Below are positions 1 to 6,907 of a DNA stretch of 7,670 nucleotides, one piece after another. The position numbers were made by a program, and so were the translations under genes. The stretch spans positions 1-7,670 of the forward strand of contig CAZUZD010000296.1 in NCBI GenBank assembly GCA_964624465.1, written 5' to 3'. Source of the DNA: CAZUZD01 sp964624465. GTDB lineage: Bacteria; Planctomycetota; Planctomycetia; Isosphaerales; Isosphaeraceae. The notes beneath the pieces were generated by a model, which saw only the letters and a program-made list of their open reading frames with translations, was not told where the DNA came from and searched no databases. Each line of letters begins with the position of its first letter. Position 1 is the first letter of the stretch.

Positions 1-648
1 GCCCGGCGCCCCCCCCGGGCCGCGGGGGGGGCCGATGACCAGGGGCGCCTGCATCGTGATCGCGAACCGGTTGGCCTGCTTGCTGAAGCCCACGTCGGGC
101 GCGGCCACGACCAGCTCGGGGATCTGCTTGCGGCGGAAGTAGTCGGCCAGGATCGGCAGGGCGTAGAGGTGGTCGACGGGGACCTTGAAGAAGCCCTGGA
201 TCTGGGCGCTGTGCAGGTCCATGGTCAGGACCCGATCGACCCCGACGGCCTCGAGCATGTCGGCACAGGCGCGGGCGCGGATCGAGACGCGGGGCTCGTC
301 CTTCTTGTCGCCCTTGGCGTACGAGAAGTACGGGATCACCGCCGTGACCTGCAGGGCGCTGGCGCGCTTCAGGGCGTCGATGTAGAAGGCCAGCTCCATG
401 AAGTTGTCATTGACCGGGTCCTCGGTGCCCTGGACGATGAAGCAGTCGCGGCCGCGGACGTTCTCCAGCACCCGGACGAAGATCGTCCCCTCGCTGAAGA
501 TCTTGGTCTCGCACCGGGCCAGCTCGACGTTCAGGTACCGGCAGATCTCGCCGGCCAGGGGCTGGCTGGCCGATCCGGCCAGGATCTTCAGCTCGCCGAA
601 CGGGTCCTGGGGCGCGGCGATCGAGACCGGGGCAGTGCTCGTGCTCAT
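1..648 (-). CDS. prs: Ribose-phosphate pyrophosphokinase, N-terminal part (3' end beyond the left edge)
   Basis: Makes PRPP from ribose 5-phosphate and ATP, in the cytoplasm, feeding purine, pyrimidine, NAD, His and Trp synthesis. The 216 visible residues follow the Prs family closely: KILAGSASQPLAGEI near 21-35, FSEGTIFVRVLENVRGRD at 51-68, PVNDNFMELAFYIDALKRAS at 78-97, VIPYFSYAKGDKKDEPR at 104-120, TMDLHSAQIQGFF at 142-154 with the metal/ATP-site His146, PVDHL at 157-161 and VVAAPDVGF at 180-188. The catalytic flexible loop and PRPP-binding loop lie outside the window. The ATG at 648 is preceded by GAGG (658-661) with a 9-base spacer, and gives about 20 residues before the usual family start. 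Two oddities: the ATP-contact motif usually written RQDKK or RSDKK reads KGDKK here, and after APLVIG (201-206) the last 10 codons are Pro/Gly/Ala/Arg from C and G runs, which does not match the family. The assignment is firm; the first 30 bases may be an assembly artefact. Confidence 0.95.
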   Translation of the reverse strand, partial: MSTSTAPVSIAAPQDPFGELKILAGSASQPLAGEICRYLNVELARCETKIFSEGTIFVRVLENVRGRDCFIVQGTEDPVNDNFMELAFYIDALKRASALQVTAVIPYFSYAKGDKKDEPRVSIRARACADMLEAVGVDRVLTMDLHSAQIQGFFKVPVDHLYALPILADYFRRKQIPELVVAAPDVGFSKQANRFAITMQAPLVIGPPRGPGGAPG

Positions 649-657
649 GGGGACCGA

Positions 658-661
658 CCTC
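658..661 (-). promoter_or_regulatory. Ribosome binding site of prs
   Basis: On the minus strand this reads GAGG, 9 bases before the ATG at 648. It supports that start for prs. Confidence 0.6.
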
Positions 662-725
662 GCCGCGGACACCGGGACCGGAACGACGCCGCCCGAGGGT
701 CCCCGCGTCGGGACCCCGGGCGCCC

Positions 726-777
726 GGAAAATTCCAATGCGGTATCTTAGCACCTGGGCCCGGGTGGTCCTAGGCAA
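726..777 (-). promoter_or_regulatory. Possible prs promoter region with a GGAAAATTCC palindrome
   Basis: This is the most AT-rich patch of the divergent gap. On the minus strand TAAGAT (749-744) resembles a -10 box (4 of 6), with TTGCCT (777-772) as a poor -35 candidate at a 22-base spacing, longer than ideal. Just downstream lies the perfect 10-bp palindrome GGAAAATTCC (726-735), close to where transcription would start. It could be an operator or chance. The leader to prs would be about 90 bases. Confidence 0.25.
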
Positions 778-815
778 CAGCCGGGTCCGCCGTCGTGGCG
801 GGTCGCGGGTCGAAT

Positions 816-848
816 TTGCGAGCGGTCGGCCCGCCAGGCGCCTACAAT
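816..848 (+). promoter_or_regulatory. Possible promoter of the thioredoxin/NHL gene
   Basis: TACAAT at 843-848 matches five of six bases of a sigma70 -10 box in a GC-rich setting. TTGCGA at 816-821 matches four of six of a -35 box, but the 21-base spacer is too long for a standard promoter, so only the -10 element is persuasive. The leader to the ATG at 902 would be about 45 bases. Confidence 0.3.
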
Positions 849-889
849 GCCCCCGGAGCGGTCCGGGACGCACGGCCGCAAGTCGTGGT

Positions 890-893
890 GGAG
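890..893 (+). promoter_or_regulatory. Ribosome binding site deciding the start at 902
   Basis: GGAG sits 8 bases before the ATG at 902. The reading frame stays open far upstream (to about 398), so this site together with the signal peptide that begins at 902 is what fixes the start. Confidence 0.6.
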
Positions 894-901
894 ACTCAGG
901 T

Positions 902-2920
902 ATGATCGGAAAGACCCTGGCCCGTCGGGGCCCCTGGCTCGGGGCGATCGCCGTCCTGGCCGCCCTGCTGGCCCCGGTCCCGGGCGCCGCCCAGGATCGC
1001 CGCGACGACCCGCTGTCCCTGGGCGTGGACTGGATCAACGTCGCCGGGCCGATCCGCCTGCCGGACCTCAAGGGCAAGATCGTCCTGCTCGACTTCTGGA
1101 CTTACTGCTGCATCAACTGCCACCACGTCATCCCCGACCTCGAATTCCTCGAGAAGAAGTACCCCAACGAGCTGGTCGTCATCGGCGTCCACACCGCCAA
1201 GTTCGAGGCCGAGAAGGACACCGAGAACATCCGCAAGAAGGTGGCCGAGTACCGGATCAAGCACCCGGTCGTCAACGACGCCAACCAGCGGATCTGGAAT
1301 GCCTTCGGCGTCGAGAGCTGGCCGACCCTGGTCCTGATCGACACCACCGGGGCCGTCGTGGGTGCCGCCCCCGGCGAGGGCAACCGCGAGATCCTCGACA
1401 AGACCATCGCCAAGCTGATCGCCGAGGCGAAGGAGAAGGGGACGCTCGACTCCACCCCCCTGCACTTCCAGCCCGAGAGCGACAAGCCGCACAAGGGACC
1501 GCTGCTGTTCCCCGGCAAGGTGCTGGCCGATGCCGAGGGCAAGCGGCTGTTCGTGAGCGACACCGGCCACAACCGGATCGTCGTCACCACGCCCGCCGGC
1601 GAGGCGGTCGCCACCATCGGTGACGGTACGGCCGGGCTCAAGGACGGCCCGTTCGAGCAGGCCCAGTTCAACCGGCCCCAGGGTGCTTGCCTCTACCAGG
1701 GCAAGCTCTACGTCGCCGACACCGAGAACCACGCGATCCGCGAGGTCGACCTCGAGGCGAAGACCGTCCGCACCATCGCCGGCACCGGCGAGCAGGCCTA
1801 CCGCCGCATCGTCCGCGAGCCGGCCGACAAGTCGAGCCTCAACAGCCCGTGGGACGTCCTCCCCGAGCCGGGGAAGAACGCCCTGTTCATTGCCATGGCC
1901 GGCCCGCACCAGATCTGGCGCCTGGACCTCGACGACAAGACGATCGGCCCCTGGGCCGGCAACGGCCGCGAGGACATCCGCGACGCCGTGATCGAGAAGG
2001 CGTCGTTCGCCCAGCCCAGCGGCCTGGCAACCGACGGCAAGCACCTGTACGTCGCCGACTCCGAGGGATCGGCCGTCCGCTCGATCGCCCTGGCCAAGCC
2101 GCACGAGGTGACGACCGTCGCGGGCACCCACGACCTGCCGATGGGCCAGAGCCTCTTCGCCTTCGGCGACGTCGACGCCCGCGGCCACCTCGCGAGGCTC
2201 CAGCACTGCCTGGGCGTCGCTTATGCCAACGGCACGGTCTACGTCGCCGACTCGTACAACAACAAGGTGAAGTCGATCCACCTGGCCAATCGCGAGGTCA
2301 AGAGCCTGGCCGGGAGCCGTCAGCCCGGCTCGACCGACAACCCGCCGCAGTTCTACCAACCCGGCGGCGTCAGCGTCGCCGGCACGAACCTCTACGTGGC
2401 CGACACCAACAACCACGCGATCCGGGTCCTGAGTCTGACCAACGGCGCGGTCACGACTCTGGAGCTCAAGGGCGTGTCCGCCCCCCGTCCGAAGGTCAGC
2501 AAGCCCCGGTTCCCGAACCCGACGGTCGTCGAGGTGCCCGCCGTGAAGGTGGCCCCCGGCCGGTCGTTCAGCTTCGACGTGACCGTGAGCCTGCCCGAGG
2601 GGTTCAAGATCAACCCCGACGCCCCCATGCCGGTGCTGGTCGAGACCCCCGTCGCGCCCGAGGCCCTGGCCGCCGAGCTGGCGACGGGCACCCGCATCAG
2701 CCCGCCGCGGGCGACCTTCGAGGTGCCGGTGACCCTGGCGAAGGGCGCCTCGAACGGCCAGAGCCTCCAGGTCCAGGTTTCCGTCTCGGCCTTCGAGTGC
2801 AAGGACGGGGCCGCCGGACTCTGCCGGGTCAAGAACTACGTCTTCAAGGTCCCGGTCCAGTTCGACGACGAGGGGGAAGCGCGGGTCAAGCTCAGCACGC
2901 CCGCCCCCAAGGCCAAGTAA
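902..2920 (+). CDS. Exported thioredoxin-like/NHL-repeat protein (NHLRC2-like architecture)
   Basis: 672 residues. A Sec signal peptide is visible at 1-30: basic start (KTLARR), hydrophobic core at 13-24 and an Ala-x-Ala-like site before QDRRDD, so the protein is probably exported. Residues 40-175 form a thioredoxin/TlpA-like domain with DFWTYCCINC at 64-73 (active-site Cys70 and Cys73, plus an extra Cys69) and the cis-Pro motif SWPT at 139-142. Residues about 200-520 hold six NHL blades, recognisable by LFVSDTGHNRIV (216), LYVADTENHAIR (269), LFIAMAGPHQIW (328), LYVADSEGSAVR (382), VYVADSYNNKVK (447) and LYVADTNNHAIR (497), enough for a six-bladed propeller. Residues about 541-663 are a beta-rich domain with Cys633 and Cys641. 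The same order, including CCINC, is known from animal NHLRC2 (about 726 residues). A role in extracytoplasmic thiol-disulfide exchange is inferred; the substrate is unknown. The next gene is convergent, so this appears to be a single-gene unit. Confidence 0.92.
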   Translation: MIGKTLARRGPWLGAIAVLAALLAPVPGAAQDRRDDPLSLGVDWINVAGPIRLPDLKGKIVLLDFWTYCCINCHHVIPDLEFLEKKYPNELVVIGVHTAKFEAEKDTENIRKKVAEYRIKHPVVNDANQRIWNAFGVESWPTLVLIDTTGAVVGAAPGEGNREILDKTIAKLIAEAKEKGTLDSTPLHFQPESDKPHKGPLLFPGKVLADAEGKRLFVSDTGHNRIVVTTPAGEAVATIGDGTAGLKDGPFEQAQFNRPQGACLYQGKLYVADTENHAIREVDLEAKTVRTIAGTGEQAYRRIVREPADKSSLNSPWDVLPEPGKNALFIAMAGPHQIWRLDLDDKTIGPWAGNGREDIRDAVIEKASFAQPSGLATDGKHLYVADSEGSAVRSIALAKPHEVTTVAGTHDLPMGQSLFAFGDVDARGHLARLQHCLGVAYANGTVYVADSYNNKVKSIHLANREVKSLAGSRQPGSTDNPPQFYQPGGVSVAGTNLYVADTNNHAIRVLSLTNGAVTTLELKGVSAPRPKVSKPRFPNPTVVEVPAVKVAPGRSFSFDVTVSLPEGFKINPDAPMPVLVETPVAPEALAAELATGTRISPPRATFEVPVTLAKGASNGQSLQVQVSVSAFECKDGAAGLCRVKNYVFKVPVQFDDEGEARVKLSTPAPKAK

Positions 2921-2948
2921 CGCCGACGCCGGGCTCAGCAGCATGCAA

Positions 2949-2996
2949 CGGCCCCGTCACGGGCAGATCCTCCGGGATCCACTCGCGGCGGGGCCG
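2949..2996. terminator. Nested inverted repeat between convergent genes, possible two-way terminator
   Basis: CGGCCCCG (2949-2956) pairs perfectly with CGGGGCCG (2989-2996). Inside the loop a second small hairpin, GATCC (2966-2970) with GGATC (2975-2979), can form. The element lies 29 bases after the stop of the plus-strand gene and 18 bases beyond the stop of the minus-strand gene, where a shared terminator is expected. There is no T-run on either side, so termination is inferred from position and pairing only. Confidence 0.4.
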
Positions 2997-3013
2997 GTTC
3001 GCTGCGCCGTCGA

Positions 3014-5893
3014 TCAAGCCGTGCCGGCCGGATCGGGGGCCGTGGCGGCCTCGGAGAGCAGGCGCAGTCCCACTGGCAGCGCATCGCCGAGGGCGATGCC
3101 CGTCTGGCTGGCCCCCAGCTCGTGGTATTCCTGGACCGGCAGCCGGGTCGCCTCGGGCGCGCCGAGGGCCTCCAGCCGTTCCAGGACCCGACGGCGAAGG
3201 TCCGGGTGGAGGTCGCGGGCCCGGTCGCCGGCGACCCTGGCGAGCTGCGCCAGCGCGAACGTGAGGTCGGCCGCCTCGCGGGCCGTGGCGGCGGGTCGGG
3301 CCAGGATCGCCTCGGTCCAGCGGGTGGCGGCGTCGGGATGGACGACCGTGTTCGCGGGCCCGTAGAGCGGCACCCGGGCCCCGAGCCGTCCCAGGCACCA
3401 GAGCGCGTGCGTGCCGGCGGCGGGCCGACCCAGCTCGCGGGCCAGGGCGTCGCCGAGGGGTTCCTTGGCGCGGGCCTCCAGCCGCTCCAGGGCCGCCGCG
3501 CACCGCCACATCTCCCCGACCTCGTGGGGCTCCGGCCTGGGCCTGGTGGGCTTCTTGCCGCCCCCCTTCGGCGGCAGCAGGAAGGGGGTCAGCCGGCGGG
3601 CGATCTCGTCGTGATGCGCCCGGTTCAGGCCGGCCGCGACCCGGCGCCAGAGGACCCACCACTCGACCCAGCACTGGGTGTCCTTCGGGTGCAGCACGCC
3701 CGCGTGGAAGACGGGCCAGAGGGCCTTCATCCGGGCCTCGTCGAGCGGGTAGCCGGTGCCGGGCCGGAGGCAGTAGCCGGCCAGGTTCAGCCAGCGGCTC
3801 TCGTGGCGGGGTGACTTGCTGCGCGTCTCGGTGGCATCCCGCAGCGGCTCCCAGAGCGCCCGGAGCGCCGAGGGGGGCCACTGGTCCTTCGGGAGGTCGA
3901 GCACGCCCTCCAGCCGCTTGACCAGCTTCGCCGGCCCGGTCTCCTCGTCCGCCTGCGGCCCGAAGGCCAGCCGGATCGCGGCCACCGCCTCGTCGAGCAC
4001 CGACTGCTCCAGGACGACGCGGTCGGCGTCCCCGCCGGTGATCCCGCCCGAGGTGGTCGCCGTGCGGCCGGCGTCGCGGAGCTGGATCTGCAGGCCCCAG
4101 CGGCGGTCATCGGTGCGCGACTGGCACCAGAGCTCGATCGTCCCGACCTCCGTCACCCGCGCCGCCAGCCGCACGGGCACCTGCTCGGACTTCGCCTTGC
4201 GACCCACCCGCATCACCCCGGTCAGCGGCGGCAGCTCGCGGATCGTGTCGGGGTCGCTGGCCACGAGCTGGCCGGGGAGGTCCTTCGCCCGCACGGAGCT
4301 GGAGGCCAGCGGGAACGCGACGGGGCGGTCGACGATCAGGCTGAAGTCGTGCCCCTCGATCTGGAGCTCATCCCCCTCCTGAGCGTCGCGCGGCACGACG
4401 CAGAGCCAGGGACGCGCCTGCGCGGCCGGGTCCTGGGCCTCGAAGCCCACATAAAACGCCCGCGCCGTGCCGCCGCCGATCCGGATGCCGCCGCCCCGCC
4501 GCACGACGCCGTAGTAGGCTGCGCCGTAGGCGACGGCCAGGTCCAGTGACTCGTTCGTCAGCACGCGGGGCCGGTACGGGCCATCGGGCTCGTCAGGGAA
4601 CCAGGACGCGACCACATCCACCACGCGGTCGCGGAGCAGGGTCGGCGTCAGGGCGCCGCCGTTGAAGAGGATCGCGTCGGGCCGGGCCAGTTGGTTCGGG
4701 TCGACGGTCCCATCGCCGGCGATCGGGTTCGCCTGGTGCCGCCTCAGGAACCCGGCCAGGTGCCGGGGAATGGCCGCGTCGGCGACGAACGGCAGGCCGA
4801 ACTCCTGGAGGCCGATCTTCCCCGTGCGCTGAGGTTCCTCGCCCCGATCACAGAGCGGGAAGAACCCGTCGAGCACGATCGGCAGCACCTCGTCGCGGGT
4901 CAGCTCCGATTGCAGGCTGCCGCCGATGAGTTTCGAGCCCCGGCCGGCGATGGTGACCGGCCAGCGGTCGGCGGGGCGACTGTCGGCGAGGAGCTTCTCC
5001 TTGGCGGTCCGGCAGGCGAACCGCAGGGCGCTCCACTGCTCGGCGTCGAGCCGGGCGCCGCCGAGCTTGGCCTCGACGGTGTGGGCCAGGGCCAGGTCGA
5101 TGTTGTCGCCGCCGAGCATCAGGTGATCGCCCACGGCCACCCGGCGGAACCCCGGGCCGGTGGGCGTCTCGACGACGGTGATCAGGCTGAAGTCGGTCGT
5201 GCCGCCGCCGATGTCGCAGACCAGGATCAGCTCGCCCCCGCGCACCTGGCGCTGCCAGCCGTCCTGGTGCGAGACGATCCAGCAATAGAAGGCCGCCTGG
5301 GGCTCCTCCAGCAGGGTCAGCTTCTCGAAGCCGGCCCGCTTGGCGGCCTCGACCGTCAGCTCGCGGGCCGCCTCGTCGAACGAGGCCGGCACGGTGAGCA
5401 CGACCTCCTGGACCTCGAGCCGGTGCGCGGGGTCGCCCGACGCCATGGAGTGGTTCCAGGCGTCGCGGATGTGCCGCAGGTACTCGGCCGACGCCTCGAC
5501 CGGCGAGACCCGCCGGGCGTCGGCGGGGGCGCCCCAGGGCAGGATATCCGCCTCGCGATCCACGCCGCCGTGGCAGAGCCAGCTCTTGGCGCTGGCGACC
5601 AGGTGCGAGGGGACCCGGGCGCCCTGGACCCTCGCCAACTCGCCCACGATCCGGTCGGCCTGGGGCCGCCAGGGCAGGCTGGCCGCGTCGGGCGGCAGCT
5701 CGTGCGGGCCCGGCAGGTAGAGGAATGAGGGGAGCATGCTCCGGGGCGCAGTCTCGCCGGCGGCGACGAGCTGCGGGATCGGAAACAGCTTGATGTCGGC
5801 CGAGGGCGTCTCCCGCCCTTTGGTGTCGACATACGCCGCGGCACAGTTGGTCGTCCCGAGGTCGATGCCGACGATGTAGCGTGATCGTGCCAT
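3014..5893 (-). CDS. Hsp70-family protein with long non-DnaK C-terminal region (DUF3731-like)
   Basis: 959 residues, against about 640 for DnaK. The N-terminal half is an actin-like Hsp70 ATPase: phosphate-1 loop GIDLGTTN at 9-16, VLTVPASFDEAAREL with EEPQAA between 165 and 201, phosphate-2 loop DIGGGTTDFS at 227-236, adenosine motif AILFNGGALTPTLLR at 407-421, and VAYGAAYYG at 454-462. The linker and beta-sandwich substrate domain of DnaK are not recognisable. From about 470 the sequence is different: a probably beta-rich part to about 605, then a helical part with WCQSRTDDRRWGLQ (589-602), Trp-rich WVEWWVLWRR (742-751) and a Lys/Pro-rich linker near 776-788. I recall this arrangement from Hsp70 homologues carrying DUF3731; that name is from memory. 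No signal peptide, so cytoplasmic. The frame is open to a GTG at 5980, but that codon directly abuts GGAGGA without a spacer and adds 29 unconserved residues, so the ATG at 5893 is preferred. Client unknown; no J-protein or GrpE gene adjoins it. Confidence 0.9.
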   Translation of the reverse strand: MARSRYIVGIDLGTTNCAAAYVDTKGRETPSADIKLFPIPQLVAAGETAPRSMLPSFLYLPGPHELPPDAASLPWRPQADRIVGELARVQGARVPSHLVASAKSWLCHGGVDREADILPWGAPADARRVSPVEASAEYLRHIRDAWNHSMASGDPAHRLEVQEVVLTVPASFDEAARELTVEAAKRAGFEKLTLLEEPQAAFYCWIVSHQDGWQRQVRGGELILVCDIGGGTTDFSLITVVETPTGPGFRRVAVGDHLMLGGDNIDLALAHTVEAKLGGARLDAEQWSALRFACRTAKEKLLADSRPADRWPVTIAGRGSKLIGGSLQSELTRDEVLPIVLDGFFPLCDRGEEPQRTGKIGLQEFGLPFVADAAIPRHLAGFLRRHQANPIAGDGTVDPNQLARPDAILFNGGALTPTLLRDRVVDVVASWFPDEPDGPYRPRVLTNESLDLAVAYGAAYYGVVRRGGGIRIGGGTARAFYVGFEAQDPAAQARPWLCVVPRDAQEGDELQIEGHDFSLIVDRPVAFPLASSSVRAKDLPGQLVASDPDTIRELPPLTGVMRVGRKAKSEQVPVRLAARVTEVGTIELWCQSRTDDRRWGLQIQLRDAGRTATTSGGITGGDADRVVLEQSVLDEAVAAIRLAFGPQADEETGPAKLVKRLEGVLDLPKDQWPPSALRALWEPLRDATETRSKSPRHESRWLNLAGYCLRPGTGYPLDEARMKALWPVFHAGVLHPKDTQCWVEWWVLWRRVAAGLNRAHHDEIARRLTPFLLPPKGGGKKPTRPRPEPHEVGEMWRCAAALERLEARAKEPLGDALARELGRPAAGTHALWCLGRLGARVPLYGPANTVVHPDAATRWTEAILARPAATAREAADLTFALAQLARVAGDRARDLHPDLRRRVLERLEALGAPEATRLPVQEYHELGASQTGIALGDALPVGLRLLSEAATAPDPAGTA

Positions 5894-5986
5894 GTGCCTA
5901 TCGCCGTCCCATCGCCCGGTTCGCGCGAGCGGCCTGCCTTCGCGCACCGCCGCCGACGGCCGCAGGTCCGACCCGCCCACTCCTCC

Positions 5987-6007
5987 AGTATAGTCGACGC
6001 TCGACGC
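5987..6007 (-). promoter_or_regulatory. Possible promoter of the Hsp70-like gene with a tandem 7-bp repeat
   Basis: On the minus strand TATACT (5992-5987) matches five of six bases of a sigma70 -10 box. Immediately upstream are two abutting copies of GCGTCGA (6007-6001 and 6000-5994), occupying the spacer, where a regulator could bind. No convincing -35 hexamer is visible. The leader to the ATG at 5893 would be about 85 bases; the rest of the 5894-6100 gap shows no gene. Confidence 0.35.
5994..6007. repeat. Tandem 7-bp direct repeat
   Basis: TCGACGC occurs twice head to tail (5994-6000 and 6001-6007). It is short and GC-rich, so chance is possible. It is listed because of its position next to the -10-like box of the Hsp70-like gene. 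Confidence 0.5.
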
Positions 6008-6079
6008 GCGACGGGGCCTTCCGCCGATCCGTTCCGTCGGACGCGACGCTCCTGCACCTCCGGACCGCGCCGGGATGAG

Positions 6080-6112
6080 CTGCCAGGCTGAGCGGGGTGC
6101 TCAACCCGGCAG
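6080..6112 (-). terminator. Hairpin spanning the stop codon of the methyltransferase gene
   Basis: CTGCC (6080-6084) pairs with GGCAG (6108-6112), GG (6086-6087) with CC (6105-6106), and TGAGC (6089-6093) with GCTCA (6099-6103), around the loop GGGGT. Only two 1x1 mismatches interrupt the stem (6085/6107 and 6088/6104). The gene's TGA stop (6101-6103) is inside the stem. Position and symmetry suggest a transcript end or 3'-stabilising structure; no T-run follows on the minus strand. Confidence 0.4.
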
Positions 6113-6796
6113 GGTGTAGGCGATGATCCCCTTGTGACGGGCCTCGTGATCGAGCGTGCCGCCGAACTCGTCACGCCAGCGGGCCGCGATCGCACGCTCC
6201 TCGGGGCGCACGGCGTCGTCCAGCAGGATCAGGCAGCCCTCGGCGAGCCGCGACCGGACGACCGGTAGCAGCCCGAAGCGACCGCCACGGGTCGCCATCG
6301 GCGGACCGTCGCAGATGACGAGCGTGATCCCGGCCGGAAGGTCGGCCTGGCTCACGTCGTACCAGTCGAATTCCCCCTGGTCCACCAGCGGCGTCCGGCA
6401 CACGCGGCCCGCCGCCAGTCCGTAGCGGTCCAGCTCGGCCTGGACCCGATCCGCCCACTCGGGCGTGTGCTCCAGCGCCCGCAGGGTCCGGCCCCGCCCC
6501 TCGGCCGCCGCCGCCAGCACGATGGTGGACAGGCCGGACCCGCACTCCAGGACCGGCCCGCTCCCCTGCTCGACCGCGGCCAGGCACCGCTCCAGGTACG
6601 CGGTGTCCGCCGAGAACGAGGCGTTGCCCCAGCCGTACACCAGGCGGCCCAGGTCCGCCGGATCCGGCATCCGGCCCGCCCGGCAGGCGGCCAGCACCCG
6701 GGGCATCGTGCGCTTCAGCGTGTACGCCTGGTGCCGGACCCGGACGAAGTGGGACACGCGGTACGGAATCCGGGGCTTCCAGGACACTGCCGCCAT
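6101..6796 (-). CDS. Class I SAM-dependent methyltransferase-like protein
   Basis: 231 residues, cytoplasmic, no signal peptide. The Rossmann-type motifs are in the right order: motif I VLECGSGLSTIVLAA at 82-96, an acidic residue ending strand 2 (ALEHTPEWADRV, Glu109), strand 4 ITLVICDGPP at 157-166 with Asp163, and strand 5 CLILLDDAVRPEER at 188-201. This pattern resembles small-molecule or glycan O-methyltransferases of the Methyltransf_24 type; the acceptor cannot be read from the sequence. A basic N-terminal stretch of about 50 residues (WKPRIPYRVSHFVRVRHQAY) comes before the catalytic core and could contact a substrate or membrane. The ATG at 6796 is supported by GAGGAG at 6806-6811 with a 9-base spacer. 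Neighbours (leuS upstream, Hsp70-like downstream) give no functional hint. Confidence 0.8.
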   Translation of the reverse strand: MAAVSWKPRIPYRVSHFVRVRHQAYTLKRTMPRVLAACRAGRMPDPADLGRLVYGWGNASFSADTAYLERCLAAVEQGSGPVLECGSGLSTIVLAAAAEGRGRTLRALEHTPEWADRVQAELDRYGLAAGRVCRTPLVDQGEFDWYDVSQADLPAGITLVICDGPPMATRGGRFGLLPVVRSRLAEGCLILLDDAVRPEERAIAARWRDEFGGTLDHEARHKGIIAYTLPG

Positions 6797-6805
6797 GGCT
6801 GGGAT

Positions 6806-6811
6806 CTCCTC
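6806..6811 (-). promoter_or_regulatory. Ribosome binding site of the methyltransferase-like gene
   Basis: The minus strand reads GAGGAG, 9 bases upstream of the ATG at 6796. This is the best Shine-Dalgarno match in the window. Confidence 0.7.
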
Positions 6812-6907
6812 GATCGTCGAGGTGACGAAGCCGGTTGGCTCCTGGTCACTCCCGGTCGCTCAACGTTGCCGGATGCTGTTTGAGGCCCGGGAACCTGCCT
6901 TCGACTC

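Noticed and set aside
169..750. Plus-strand frames opposite prs
   Set aside because: Shadows of the prs gene; the minus strand encodes a clear Prs protein.
398..901. Upstream extension of the thioredoxin/NHL reading frame
   Set aside because: It would run antisense through prs and bury the signal peptide; GGAG at 890-893 and the signal sequence place the start at 902.
896..2944. 682-codon open frame on the minus strand opposite the thioredoxin/NHL gene
   Set aside because: It has no recognisable motif, is rich in Gly, Asp, Val and Arg as expected for an antisense frame in GC-rich DNA, and lies over a well-supported gene.
1687..3264. 525-codon plus-strand frame overlapping the thioredoxin/NHL gene and the convergent gap
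   Set aside because: Extremely Arg/Pro/Gly-rich, typical of an out-of-frame translation of GC-rich coding DNA; it crosses the stops of two real genes.
4691..5728. 345-codon open frame on the plus strand opposite the Hsp70-like gene
   Set aside because: Antisense to conserved ATPase motifs, low-complexity composition and no family resemblance.
5894..5980. GTG start at 5980 for the Hsp70-like gene
   Set aside because: The GGAGGA sequence abuts the GTG with no spacer, and the extra 29 residues do not resemble Hsp70 N-termini; the ATPase begins right after the ATG at 5893.
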